This document shows positions 18,819 to 26,986 of a DNA stretch of 64,000 nt, in pieces. Made by a program: the position numbers and the translations under genes. Numbering within the stretch: position 1 is the first letter of the stretch; each line of letters begins with the position of its first letter. Source of the DNA: Legionella sp. 515359 (GTDB lineage: Bacteria > Pseudomonadota > Gammaproteobacteria > Legionellales > Legionellaceae); contig JAPCYN010000001.1 of NCBI GenBank assembly GCA_025941565.1, forward strand, positions 115,361-179,360. Reading direction: 5' to 3'. The notes under the pieces were generated by a model. The model made no database searches, had not been told where the DNA came from, and worked only from the letters and a program-made list of their open reading frames with translations.

Positions 18819-19228
18819 TCCATTTATCCGCTCTGCTCGATTATAAAAATAAAGTGGTAGTAAATCATTTTTGTCACCATCATCCAGAATTTTCTGAGCA
18901 AGAAGGTCAAGCCTTATTAGAGGATTTATTGGCCTGGATGTGGCTAAATGTACAAAGAGCAAAACAGGGTAAGAAAACCTATCTTTTTGGCCCATTACTC
19001 ATTCTTGATGAGCTATGGCATACCTTTATTCTTCATACACGAGATTATGTTGATTTTTCAATACGGTATTTTGATACTTATCTTCATCATGATGTTGAGT
19101 CTATTGGTCAAGAACATATAATGGAAGAAGAAGAGTTGACTGAGTATTTACACGATTGTTTTACTTATCTTGGCTCGGAATGGGTAGCTCGACGTTTTGC
19201 AACAGCGCTAACTGAAACAAATCGCTAA
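18815..19228 (+). CDS. WHTFILHT-motif protein, resembles glycine-rich-domain-protein (DUF1399-like) core
   Basis: 137-residue soluble protein of unknown function. I chose ATG 18815, which overlaps the upstream small frame's stop (ATGA). The centre reads LLILDELWHTFILHTRDYVDFSIRYF...YLHHD. This recalls the DE(V/I)WHxHILDTxxYxxDCxxxFGxFLHH pattern of GRDP-like proteins. The conserved Trp-His and His-His pairs suggest a metal or cofactor site, but that is inference. The N-terminal half is helical with three consecutive His (FCHHHPEF). It stands alone with the 27-codon frame between the M13 peptidase and dciA. Confidence 0.65.
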   Translation: MIHLSALLDYKNKVVVNHFCHHHPEFSEQEGQALLEDLLAWMWLNVQRAKQGKKTYLFGPLLILDELWHTFILHTRDYVDFSIRYFDTYLHHDVESIGQEHIMEEEELTEYLHDCFTYLGSEWVARRFATALTETNR

Positions 19229-19321
19229 TTTTTTCTTAATTGTATTTGTAGTCTGGGGAAACAAAGCATTATCCTGATGCGTTATAAAAAGTTCTCAAAT
19301 ATTATTTCTCAGCCTATCTGC

Positions 19322-19747
19322 TTAATCATCCCCATCAGCCAAATGCAATAATGCTTTTTGTAGTGGTTCATAAGTGCAATGTTGGCTTTCACTAATAATG
19401 ATCGCTTTGGCTTTTTCTGATAACTCATGTTTTTGTGCGGGGGCTGATTTTTCATATTGAACAGTTGGTTCTATAACCGTGACTTTGATTGACGAAAGTT
19501 GATACATGCCTGCTTCTTTACGTAATTTATCGCGCAGTTCAGGAATTACATAACGTAATTGCGATGCCCAGCCAGCATTAGTGGTTGTTAACAGCAAACA
19601 TCCCTTATTAAAACTCCCAACATGACATTCATTTGCTAAAACTTCAGGGAGCAAGAGTTTGATTTTATTTGTAAGCTCTTCTAATTGAACAGAGCGTTTA
19701 CATAGGTCAACAAGTTGTTTATTAAGGCAGCGACTGATTGAGCGCAT
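19322..19747 (-). CDS. DciA-like protein (DUF721)
   Basis: DUF721/DciA proteins bind and help load the replicative helicase DnaB in bacteria lacking DnaC. I chose the start at 19747 (MRSISRCLNKQLVDLC), giving 141 residues; the frame is open further upstream but AT-rich and not family-like. The core resembles the family: LLLPEVLANECHVGSFNKG, LLLTTTNAGWASQLRYVIPEL, then RKEAGMYQLSSIKVTVIEP. DUF721 genes often lie near ftsZ-lpxC-secA, which fits. Convergent with the upstream + strand gene. Confidence 0.75.
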   Translation of the reverse strand: MRSISRCLNKQLVDLCKRSVQLEELTNKIKLLLPEVLANECHVGSFNKGCLLLTTTNAGWASQLRYVIPELRDKLRKEAGMYQLSSIKVTVIEPTVQYEKSAPAQKHELSEKAKAIIISESQHCTYEPLQKALLHLADGDD

Positions 19748-19878
19748 TTTCGATTCTAAATAAAAAACATATAATAAGAGAGTTAGTATATACTTCGTAT
19801 GAACTATAGAATAGCAAATTCGAATTAAATACAATATTATAATTTTTTATTAGATAATTCAGGATTATAGGTGAATCA

Positions 19879-20334
19879 ATGTTTGACAAGCCCTACGACA
19901 GTAATGTTATTTTTTTTACCCGGATGCATTGGATAATATTTCTTTGGCCAGTTGTTTCTTTATGTGCGGCCTTGGCAATCGTTAACTTTGTAGAAATAGA
20001 TTTTTTGCATAAGCTTGGATACGGTTTAGCTGCTTTAGCCTTGCTATGGATTGGAATAACCTGGATGACTTATTATTTTTCTTCCATCACGATTAAGAGA
20101 AATCAGGTTATTATCCGCACAGGGGTTATTGTAAGACAGACGATTGATATTCCATTAAGTAAAATTGAAGCAATCGACATCCGTCAATCGATCTTGGGCA
20201 GTATTTTAAGTTATGGGATGGTATGCATTACTGGTACTGGCGGCACGCGCCGAATCATTAATTTTTTGCATAACCCTCTGACTTGCAGGCGCTACATCGA
20301 ACAACTGCTGGGAGAGTTGCATCAAAACGATTAG
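19879..20334 (+). CDS. Membrane protein with bacterial PH (YdbS-like) domain
   Basis: 151-residue protein with two N-terminal membrane segments (about residues 17-38 and 45-66, containing WIIFLWPVVSLCAALAIVNF and LGYGLAALALLWIGITWM). A bPH2-type domain follows (SSITIKRNQVIIRTGVIVRQTIDIPLSKIEAID to the end). Proteins of this kind are widespread; the role is unknown, possibly membrane-stress related. It faces the deaminase gene, from which a 9-bp hairpin separates it. Confidence 0.8.
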   Translation: MFDKPYDSNVIFFTRMHWIIFLWPVVSLCAALAIVNFVEIDFLHKLGYGLAALALLWIGITWMTYYFSSITIKRNQVIIRTGVIVRQTIDIPLSKIEAIDIRQSILGSILSYGMVCITGTGGTRRIINFLHNPLTCRRYIEQLLGELHQND

Positions 20335-20370
20335 TCCTTTTATACATAGACTACAGTTCAGTACCCGAAA

Positions 20371-20404
20371 GAGCCTGGGTTAAAGCTCCTGTCTACCCAG
20401 GCTA
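20371..20404. terminator. Hairpin between convergent genes (GTAGCC/CCCGGG family unit)
   Basis: AGCCTGGGT at 20372-20380 pairs exactly with ACCCAGGCT at 20395-20403, in the middle of the 96-bp gap between the convergent PH-domain and deaminase genes. It matches the dispersed repeat unit of the window. It could end transcription from both sides, though neither side has a strong T run. Confidence 0.5.
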
Positions 20405-20430
20405 TAATTTGTAATGACCAAGAGATTGAA

Positions 20431-21405
20431 TTAAATTTTCGCTAAAAGTTCTGCTTTTGTTTTTTCATCAATAAAAGCAGCCTCTATAGCCATATGCGTA
20501 ATTTTGTTCATTGTCTCATCACTGTAGTGATAAGATTTTTGTACGCGTTGATACTCTTGGCCTAGGGTGGTGCTCATAAATGGAGGATCATCTGAACTGA
20601 TGCTGATTTTAATGCCTGCATCATAAAATTTAGGAAAAGGATGTTCATTCATGTTTTGAAACAATCCTAAAAAGATATTGCTTGTAGGGCAAATCTCTAA
20701 AGTAATGTCTCTCTCTTTTACCATCGCCATGGTATCGGGTGAGTAAATTGAATTAACACCGTGTCCGATACGTTGGATCGGCAGATTCTCCATCGCTTCA
20801 ACCATTCCACTTGCAGGAGCAAACTCACCCGCATGTACTGTGCATTGCAAACCCGCATCAGCCGCAATACGGTATGCGTTACTGAATAGTTTGGGAGGGA
20901 ATTTTGCTTCATCACCACCTAAGCCAAAACCTGTGACGCATCGAAATCTATCTTTATGAGTTTGTTGTGCGACGTGTTCTACCGCTTCCACACCAAAATG
21001 ACGAACCGCAGTAATTATAATCCGTCCTATGATATCAAATTGTTCTTTAGCATCGTCAATCGCTTGTTGAATTGCGGCCAGATGTTCTGCGGAAGGGATT
21101 TTACTGGAGAGCTCCGCATGATCAGGTGAATACATCATTTCCACATAAATAGCGTTTTCTTGGGCTCGAGCTCGTAAATAGTCGAAGGTAATATCATAAT
21201 AATCTTGAGGATATCGAATCACCGAGGCAAGCGTATCATAAACCTTCAAAAAATCGAGAAAATTTTTGGATAAATAGCTTTTTCCATCTGGGGCGACAAG
21301 GTTTTCAGGCAGAATTAATTTATTACGTACAGCCAGCTTTGCAGCTAATTCAGGAGTGATGGTGCCTTCCAAATGGACATGTAACTCCGCTTTTTTTAAA
21401 CTCAT
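20431..21405 (-). CDS. add: Adenosine/adenine deaminase family protein
   Basis: Zinc-dependent amidohydrolase of purine salvage that converts adenosine to inosine (or, in some members, adenine to hypoxanthine). 324 residues. The metal and substrate residues are present: ELHVHLEG near residue 9, GFGLGGDE, CTVHAGE, RIGHGV, LEICPTSN and SSDDPPF. Members of the adenine-deaminase subgroup also show an SDDPPxF segment, so the choice between adenosine and adenine is not settled by eye. Single gene; the - strand start is followed upstream by the long palindromic element at 21445. Confidence 0.87.
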   Translation of the reverse strand: MSLKKAELHVHLEGTITPELAAKLAVRNKLILPENLVAPDGKSYLSKNFLDFLKVYDTLASVIRYPQDYYDITFDYLRARAQENAIYVEMMYSPDHAELSSKIPSAEHLAAIQQAIDDAKEQFDIIGRIIITAVRHFGVEAVEHVAQQTHKDRFRCVTGFGLGGDEAKFPPKLFSNAYRIAADAGLQCTVHAGEFAPASGMVEAMENLPIQRIGHGVNSIYSPDTMAMVKERDITLEICPTSNIFLGLFQNMNEHPFPKFYDAGIKISISSDDPPFMSTTLGQEYQRVQKSYHYSDETMNKITHMAIEAAFIDEKTKAELLAKI

Positions 21406-21444
21406 CTTGCGCCCCTAATTTCTTTAAAAGTTAGAATAATCCTC

Positions 21445-21606
21445 AAAAGCAGTTGAGACGAGCGAGCAAATTAAAAGTGCCGAAGATGGGGATTTTTTGA
21501 GTTTTTACGCGAAAGCAGTAGTCACTACAATGGTGAATGAAAAAACTCAAAAAAATCCGGCAAACTCGGTACCTTTAGCTTGCAACAGCAGGTTCCAACT
21601 ACTTTT
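21445..21606. repeat. Long imperfect inverted repeat, ~62-66-bp arms
   Basis: The arms 21445-21506 and 21541-21606 are reverse-complementary over nearly their whole length, with a ~34-bp centre. The inner 17 bases are almost perfect (GGATTTTTTGAGTTTTT against its complement with one extra A). The outer parts match as AAAAGCAGTTG versus AAAAGTAGTTG, with GCAAxxxAAAxGTxCCGA in between. A diverged single arm occurs at 30669-30735. It fills most of the 274-bp gap between add and the 61-residue gene. It looks like a small mobile element without coding capacity, or a large RNA hairpin. Confidence 0.75.
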
Positions 21607-21679
21607 TCCAGGATAATGGTAACTTAGATGAAAAAGCTATAAAATACCTGGTTTAAATTATAGTTATTTTGGATTAGTT

Positions 21680-21865
21680 ATGAATTCAGACGATATAGAT
21701 AAAGCTTATGTAAGTCCTTATGATAAATTTTTATTTGAATTTGATGCAACTCATAATAAATCCGCATCACAAATAAAAGAAATTAATAAACACAAGCGTC
21801 TTTCCCTGATGCGTGATAATAAAGATTATAAAAATGAAAAAGGTGAAATCTGGGAAGAATTTTAA
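21680..21865 (+). CDS. Small conserved protein (CBU_0585-like)
   Basis: 61-residue highly charged soluble protein (MNSDDIDKAYVSPYDKFL...KGEIWEEF). From memory it resembles the Coxiella/Legionella family named CBU_0585, which has a DKFLxxFD start, a SxSQxxEIxKH centre and a WEEF end; I could not check this. Function unknown. It starts just after the palindromic element and ends just before a copy of the GTAGCC repeat. Confidence 0.7.
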   Translation: MNSDDIDKAYVSPYDKFLFEFDATHNKSASQIKEINKHKRLSLMRDNKDYKNEKGEIWEEF

Positions 21866-21871
21866 TCTTCG

Positions 21872-21905
21872 TGTAACCTGGGGAACGCTAAGCGGAACCC
21901 AGGAC
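21872..21905. repeat. Single unit of the GTAGCC/CCCGGG repeat family
   Basis: GTGTAACCTGGGGAACGCTA followed by AGCGGAACCCAGGA: CCTGGG pairs with the reverse complement in CCCAGG. It sits 6 bp after the small protein gene and before the convergent pit gene, so it may also end both transcripts. Confidence 0.6.
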
Positions 21906-21986
21906 GTGTATTTCCCCGGATTGTTTTGTGCTTCACGTTATATGCAGCACAAAAGCAATCTTGAAAAGATGGATGCCTGTTTCGTT

Positions 21987-23240
21987 CTAGCCTAAAAAGA
22001 AATGTAACAATTTGTAAGACAGAATTGTTAAAAGAGAAGCGGCGGGTAATGTCAGAATCCATGACATGAAGATATTGCGAATAACGATTAGATTTAACGC
22101 ACCAATACCTCGTGCTAAACCTACCCCCAGAACTGCACCCACCAATGTTTGTGTTGCTGAAACGGGAATACCTGTGCTTGTTGCAACAACAACAGTTGTT
22201 GCGGCGGAAAGAGTTGCTGCGAAGGCGCGGCTCGGTGTAAGCGCGGTGATGGCGCTACCTACGGTTTCAATGACTTTTCTACCGTACATCAGTAGGCCAG
22301 TCACAACGCCCACAACACCTAATAATATAATCCAGGCTGGGTAATTATTGGCATTAAAAACTTGATGTGAATTCATGATCAAGCTGTAGATGATTGAGAG
22401 TGGTCCCACGGCTAAGGCTACGTCATTAGAGCCATGTGCAAAAGCCATCGCACAAGCAGTCATCGCCATAAGTACGGCAAAATACTTTTCAACTTGTATG
22501 AATCGTTCTCTGCGTCTGATTCTATGATGTTCCGGGATACGTTTAATAATGACCATCCCTATAATCGTAATAATAATGCTGGTTGCCAGGGTAACTGCCA
22601 GATTTTGTTTGAAATTCAGATGAATGTGAAAATGATTGAGTCCCTTAAATACAGTGATAAAGGATAAAATGGAGCCAATGAGAAAAAGGTAAATAGGGAT
22701 GTACAATTTAGCTTTAGTCAATGGGTTACGTTTGACAAAAATGGTTTGTTGAATGCTGGTAAATAATATAAAAGCAGTGACTCCTGAAATCATTGGCGAG
22801 GTAACCCAGCTTATAGCGATGCGGCTTACTTGATTCCAGTGAATTGCTTGCGGACCTAATACTACTGTGCCAAAACCTACCATTGAACCAACTAAAGCAT
22901 TCGTAATCGAAACAGGAACTCCAATATAACTCGCGAGATTCATCCAAATAGTGCACGCTAATAAAACCCCTAACATTCCTTCAATAAGAACCTGAGGCTG
23001 TCCGGAAAGTTCACTGAAATTAATAATTCCATCCCGCATTGTTTCTGTGACACCGGTACCACCTAAAAATGCACCCGCAAATTCAAAAATTATGGCGATC
23101 AACATGGCTTGTTTGACGGTAACTGCTTTTGAGCCCATGGTTGTGCTCATGACATTGGCTAAATCATTCGCGCCAACACCCCAAGTCATCAGAAAACACA
23201 AAATGACTGCCGTAAGAAGATATATAGATGAATAATCCAT
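21987..23240 (-). CDS. Low-affinity inorganic phosphate transporter, Pit family
   Basis: Inner-membrane metal-phosphate symporter. 417 residues with about ten membrane segments arranged as two homologous halves, each with the family signature: GANDLANVMSTTMGSKAV near residue 23 and GSNDVALAVGPLS in the second half. The PSRAFAATLSAATTVVVATSTGIPVSATQTLVGAVLGVGLA segment is typical of Pit. It starts 8 bp after the PhoU-like gene, a pairing seen in many bacteria. Confidence 0.93.
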   Translation of the reverse strand: MDYSSIYLLTAVILCFLMTWGVGANDLANVMSTTMGSKAVTVKQAMLIAIIFEFAGAFLGGTGVTETMRDGIINFSELSGQPQVLIEGMLGVLLACTIWMNLASYIGVPVSITNALVGSMVGFGTVVLGPQAIHWNQVSRIAISWVTSPMISGVTAFILFTSIQQTIFVKRNPLTKAKLYIPIYLFLIGSILSFITVFKGLNHFHIHLNFKQNLAVTLATSIIITIIGMVIIKRIPEHHRIRRRERFIQVEKYFAVLMAMTACAMAFAHGSNDVALAVGPLSIIYSLIMNSHQVFNANNYPAWIILLGVVGVVTGLLMYGRKVIETVGSAITALTPSRAFAATLSAATTVVVATSTGIPVSATQTLVGAVLGVGLARGIGALNLIVIRNIFMSWILTLPAASLLTILSYKLLHFFLG

Positions 23241-23248
23241 AGAATTGA

Positions 23249-23920
23249 CTACCGGGCTATTAGAATTTGAAGACGACTACCCACATGCTGAGCGCCATCG
23301 GCTAAATCATCAATCCATTGAACCAATTTGTAGAGGAAAATTGCATCAATTGCAGATAAATCTTTTTCGATTTCAAAAATACGATGTCTGATATCTGCCA
23401 GGCGTTCATCGCTGTCATGTTCAATCTCATAAAGTGTTAAGATCATTTCTTCAACGATTTTAACTTCAGAGCCCCTGAAACCTGTTTCAAGCAATTCATC
23501 CAATTCATTGATTGCTTTACAAGCCTGCTTTGATGCATCCAGACAACGACTTAAAAAAGGCATAAAAGTGGGAACAAGTGCCTCTGGAATGGTCATTTGT
23601 CTACTTATGATTAGTGTTGCAATGTCTTCCGTTTTGTTCGCGATGAGATCCTGCGCGCTGAGAAGTTCAAGCAGGTCGGTACGAGAAACAGGCAGGAAGA
23701 GTCCAGTAGGCAAATGGAGACGTAGATCCCGTTTGATTAAATCGGCTTCCTTTTCGAGGGCAATTATTTTTTCTTTTATTTTATTGGCTGGAGCCCAGTC
23801 TTTTTTTAGGACCGCTTCAAAAAATGGGTAGAGCTGCTTGGCACATTGGTGTACTTTTCGCATGTGTTGTTCTATCGGCCTTATCGGTGAAGGACCAAAC
23901 ATATTAAATATGCTACCCAT
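23249..23920 (-). CDS. PhoU-like DUF47 protein, Pit accessory
   Basis: 223-residue helical protein of the DUF47/TIGR00153 family, thought to regulate the neighbouring Pit transporter. Segments typical of the family: MGSIFNMFGPSPIRPIEQHM at the start, DWAPANKIKEKIIALEKEADLIKRDLR, QDLIANKTEDIATLI, and a C-terminal EKDLSAIDAIFLYKLVQWIDDLADGAQHVGSRL. First gene of a two-gene operon with pit. Confidence 0.9.
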   Translation of the reverse strand: MGSIFNMFGPSPIRPIEQHMRKVHQCAKQLYPFFEAVLKKDWAPANKIKEKIIALEKEADLIKRDLRLHLPTGLFLPVSRTDLLELLSAQDLIANKTEDIATLIISRQMTIPEALVPTFMPFLSRCLDASKQACKAINELDELLETGFRGSEVKIVEEMILTLYEIEHDSDERLADIRHRIFEIEKDLSAIDAIFLYKLVQWIDDLADGAQHVGSRLQILIAR

Positions 23921-24089
23921 GATGTTCGCATCTCTTAAGCAAATTGTAGAGAAGTATACCCAAACTTTATCAGGAACAAAACTATTGAATCATAGTTCGA
24001 GCATTTTTTCATTTTACTCTATGATTTTTCAGGTTAAAAAATAAAAATATTTTTATTTTGCTCCATTGATTTTTCATATTGGTCTACAA

Positions 24090-24118
24090 TTGAAAATATT
24101 AGGGTTTACCATTATAGA
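24090..24118 (+). promoter_or_regulatory. Probable sigma-70 promoter
   Basis: TTGAAA at 24090-24095, 17-bp spacer, TATAGA at 24113-24118. Transcription would start around 24125, which excludes the upstream start codon at 24122 and supports the ATG at 24146 for the next gene. Confidence 0.5.
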
Positions 24119-24145
24119 ACCATGAATAGGGACAAGGAGCTCAGG

Positions 24146-24889
24146 ATGAAGCGATTTTGGCTAATAGGTTTATTGCTGTTAGCAAATAATGTGTTTTCCC
24201 AAACAATCACCAAGGTCATTGAGCTGAACTATGTGCCTGTTCAAAAAGTTATCCAATTAATCCAGCCTTTACTGCAAACTGGAGACAAAGTAAGCGGTTC
24301 TGGACAAACTTTAGTAGTTCAGGTTTCGCCAGAAACACTAACCCAAATCAGAACTGTATTACATCAAATCGATGTCCCTCCAGTAACATTTAAAATTTCT
24401 ATTTATCAAGGTGATCCCAATTGGCTTAGTGCACAAAATGATAATTCTGTAACGTACAGTACACAATCTCCCGCTGAAGTGAAACGCAGCCAATCAGTTA
24501 AAGTAATGAATGGTGAATCGGCTTTCGTATCTACTGATCAGGAAGTACCCATCATCACTTCTGTAGGTGCTGGATTTTTTACAGCAGGAGTCGCTTATCA
24601 GCAACATCAAATCAAAAATGGTTTATTGGTGCAACCTGTCATGCGCGGTTCAAAGGTCGAATTAAAATTGCGTCGAGTACGAGAACAACAAGATCCTGCG
24701 GGAGGACAGCAATTTGATAATCAAAATATAGATACAACTTTAATGGTACCCTTGAATAAGTGGGTTTCTCTAGGAAGTGCTGAGGGAACCCAGGATACTG
24801 ATTCCTCGTCAGTGTCTTATACCGCCGGAAGACCATTTTCTCAGCAAGCAACGCTTTATGTCAAAGTTTCAGTAGAGCGTGATCTGTAA
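24146..24889 (+). CDS. Exported secretin-N-domain-like protein
   Basis: 247-residue exported protein. I chose ATG 24146 because AAGGAG lies 6 bases upstream and the probable promoter would exclude the ATG at 24122. A signal peptide (MKRFWLIGLLLLANNVFSQ) is followed by a secretin N-type motif, KVIELNYVPVQKVIQLIQPL...SGSGQTLVVQVSPETLTQIRTVLHQID. This is the short domain that stacks in secretin periplasmic rings. The secretin barrel domain itself is absent, and the remainder (after about residue 95) is beta-rich. A periplasmic protein or outer-membrane accessory is possible; function unknown. No other secretion genes are adjacent. Confidence 0.75.
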   Translation: MKRFWLIGLLLLANNVFSQTITKVIELNYVPVQKVIQLIQPLLQTGDKVSGSGQTLVVQVSPETLTQIRTVLHQIDVPPVTFKISIYQGDPNWLSAQNDNSVTYSTQSPAEVKRSQSVKVMNGESAFVSTDQEVPIITSVGAGFFTAGVAYQQHQIKNGLLVQPVMRGSKVELKLRRVREQQDPAGGQQFDNQNIDTTLMVPLNKWVSLGSAEGTQDTDSSSVSYTAGRPFSQQATLYVKVSVERDL

Positions 24890-24973
24890 GCGAATGAATA
24901 AAAATTAAACAATTTGTTTATGGTGTATAATTAATAGAGACAAATAAAATAAACTTACCTTTCGGGAGGGCTC

Positions 24974-25537
24974 ATGGCAATTATAAGCTCATTGGCTAAT
25001 CACCTACTGGTCGCAATGCCTTCCCTTACTGATCCTAATTTTGCAAGGACGGTGATTTATGTTTGTGAACACCATGAACAAGGTTCAGTAGGTTTGATTG
25101 TAAATCGTCCAATGCAATTTCCTTTGGCAATTGTTTTTGAACAATTACATATTGAACCGGTTCATATTGAGCAAAGCCGTTTGCCTTTAATGTTTGGTGG
25201 CCCAGTACAACCTGAGAGAGGATTTGTTATTCATAAACAATTGGGCGGTTGGCGTTCCAGCTTGTTTTTACAAGATGAGGTGACGGTAACCACATCAAAT
25301 GATATTATTCGCGCCATTGCAGAAGATAAAGGACCTAAAGACGTTTTAATTACTTTAGGTTATGCTGGATGGGTAGAGCATCAGTTAGAAAAAGAACTTC
25401 TAGAGAATACCTGGTTAGTTTGCCCATACCGCTCAGAGATTCTGTATGAGGTACCCTTCGAAGATCGTTGGGAATATGCAGGATCCACTTTAGGGATCAA
25501 AATGAGTCAACTTAGTTCAAGTAGCGGTCATGCCTAA
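24974..25537 (+). CDS. yqgE: YqgE family protein (UPF0301)
   Basis: 187-residue soluble protein of the YqgE/AlgH family, with the family start SLANHLLVAMPSLTDPNFARTVIYVCEH and segments GSVGLIVNRPM, FGGPVQPERGFVIHK and ITLGYAGWVEHQLEKEL. Biochemical role not established. GGGAGGG precedes the ATG. The stop overlaps the ruvX start by 8 bp, the standard yqgE-yqgF arrangement. Confidence 0.92.
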   Translation: MAIISSLANHLLVAMPSLTDPNFARTVIYVCEHHEQGSVGLIVNRPMQFPLAIVFEQLHIEPVHIEQSRLPLMFGGPVQPERGFVIHKQLGGWRSSLFLQDEVTVTTSNDIIRAIAEDKGPKDVLITLGYAGWVEHQLEKELLENTWLVCPYRSEILYEVPFEDRWEYAGSTLGIKMSQLSSSSGHA

Positions 25538-25949
25538 TCCTGTTTATATCGGTTTTGATTTTGGTTATAAACGCATTGGTGTCGCAGTAGGTCAGCAACT
25601 AACGTGTAGTGCCTCTCCACTTGCAACTCTTAGTGCTCGTATGGGGGTTCCTGATTGGAATGCCGTTGCCAAAGTTATTGCTGAATGGTCTCCTCAAGCA
25701 TTAATTGTTGGTATTCCTACGTGTATCGATGGCAGTGAGTTATATACAACTTCGGCCGCGCGCCGGTTCGCCAAAGAATTACGTAAGCGATTTTCTTTGC
25801 CAGTTCATTTAGTCGATGAGCGACTCTCAACAGTTGAGGCCAGAGAGCAATTGTTTGCGCAGGGAGGATATCGTAAAATCAAACAATCTGAGGTAGATAG
25901 TATAGCGGCTTGTGTTATACTTGAGCAATGGCTGCAACATCCTGAATAG
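25530..25949 (+). CDS. ruvX: Putative Holliday-junction resolvase / pre-16S rRNA nuclease YqgF
   Basis: 139-residue RNase H-fold protein (YqgF/RuvX), reported to trim the 5' end of 16S rRNA in E. coli. Motifs: IGFDFGYKRIGVAVG with the first acidic residue, ALIVGIP, and VDERLSTVEA with the later acid site, then DSIAACVILEQWL. The start overlaps yqgE by 8 bp. It is followed after 82 bp by pyrB. Confidence 0.93.
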   Translation: MPNPVYIGFDFGYKRIGVAVGQQLTCSASPLATLSARMGVPDWNAVAKVIAEWSPQALIVGIPTCIDGSELYTTSAARRFAKELRKRFSLPVHLVDERLSTVEAREQLFAQGGYRKIKQSEVDSIAACVILEQWLQHPE

Positions 25950-26031
25950 AGCATGTTTCCATTTTTACTATCTGGCGAAATGGACAAGATCCTGAATTCC
26001 TGGTGGTTAAGTTAAAAAAGATAAGGGTTTT

Positions 26032-26928
26032 ATGAATCATTTTTTAGAAATTAGTCAATTATCACGACAACAGATTGAATCCATATTGCAACGCGCTCAT
26101 TATTTCAAACACCATAACCATTATCCTTCATATGCACAACATCCTGTTGCAAATTTGTTTTATGAAAACAGTACCCGCACTCGTGTGAGTTTTGAATTAG
26201 CTGCAAATCGTTTATCCATGCCGGTAATTAATCTGGATCTGCAGAGTTCTTCGGAAACCAAGGGAGAGGTTATTGAAGATACAATCCGTACTCTTACTGC
26301 AATGGGGATTCAATATTTTGTGATTCGTCATTGGCAAGATGGCTTACAGCAGCGTTTAGCAAATCAAATTGGAGACGCTGCCCATATAATTAATGCAGGT
26401 GATGGTACCCATGCCCATCCAAGTCAGGCTCTGCTTGATATGATGACAATCCTTGAGCAAAAACCGCGACTGGATCAATTAAAAATAGCGATACTCGGAA
26501 ATATTAGGCATTCGCGAGTTGCCAATTCATTTCAATGTATTTGTGCGCAATTAGGTGTAGGTGAGCTTGTTTTGGTTGCACCAGAACTTTGGCTGCCAAA
26601 GACAGTGCATTACGGACGGTCAACTCAAAATTTACGTGATGGATTAACGGATGCGGATGTAGTGATTTGTTTACGCGTACAACGTGAGCGTTTATTGGAA
26701 TCGGATCATTTGGATTTAGATTCTTATCGCCGTGATTTCGCTTTAACAAAGGAAAATCTGGCTTACGCTAAATCGGATGTGATGGTGATGCATCCAGGAC
26801 CTATCAATCGTGGTATTGAAATAGACAGTGATGTGGCAGATGGGGCAAACTCTTGTATATTGAATCAAGTTGCTAACGGGGTTTTTGTGCGTATGGCAAT
26901 TTTTGATGCTTTAAGTAACCAAGGATAG
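26032..26928 (+). CDS. pyrB: Aspartate carbamoyltransferase catalytic subunit
   Basis: Makes carbamoyl-aspartate in pyrimidine synthesis. 298 residues, near the ~310 of the family. Carbamoyl-phosphate site ENSTRTRVSFELAA, plus HPSQALLDM, and the C-terminal VMHPGPINRGIEID. No pyrI regulatory subunit gene follows, and no pyrC or pyrR is adjacent. It probably shares a transcript with yqgE-ruvX. Confidence 0.94.
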   Translation: MNHFLEISQLSRQQIESILQRAHYFKHHNHYPSYAQHPVANLFYENSTRTRVSFELAANRLSMPVINLDLQSSSETKGEVIEDTIRTLTAMGIQYFVIRHWQDGLQQRLANQIGDAAHIINAGDGTHAHPSQALLDMMTILEQKPRLDQLKIAILGNIRHSRVANSFQCICAQLGVGELVLVAPELWLPKTVHYGRSTQNLRDGLTDADVVICLRVQRERLLESDHLDLDSYRRDFALTKENLAYAKSDVMVMHPGPINRGIEIDSDVADGANSCILNQVANGVFVRMAIFDALSNQG

Positions 26929-26986
26929 TATTCTAAGGGGCCATGGAGGAAGTGCAATATAATAAGGGAAAAGCCAAGGATACCCC

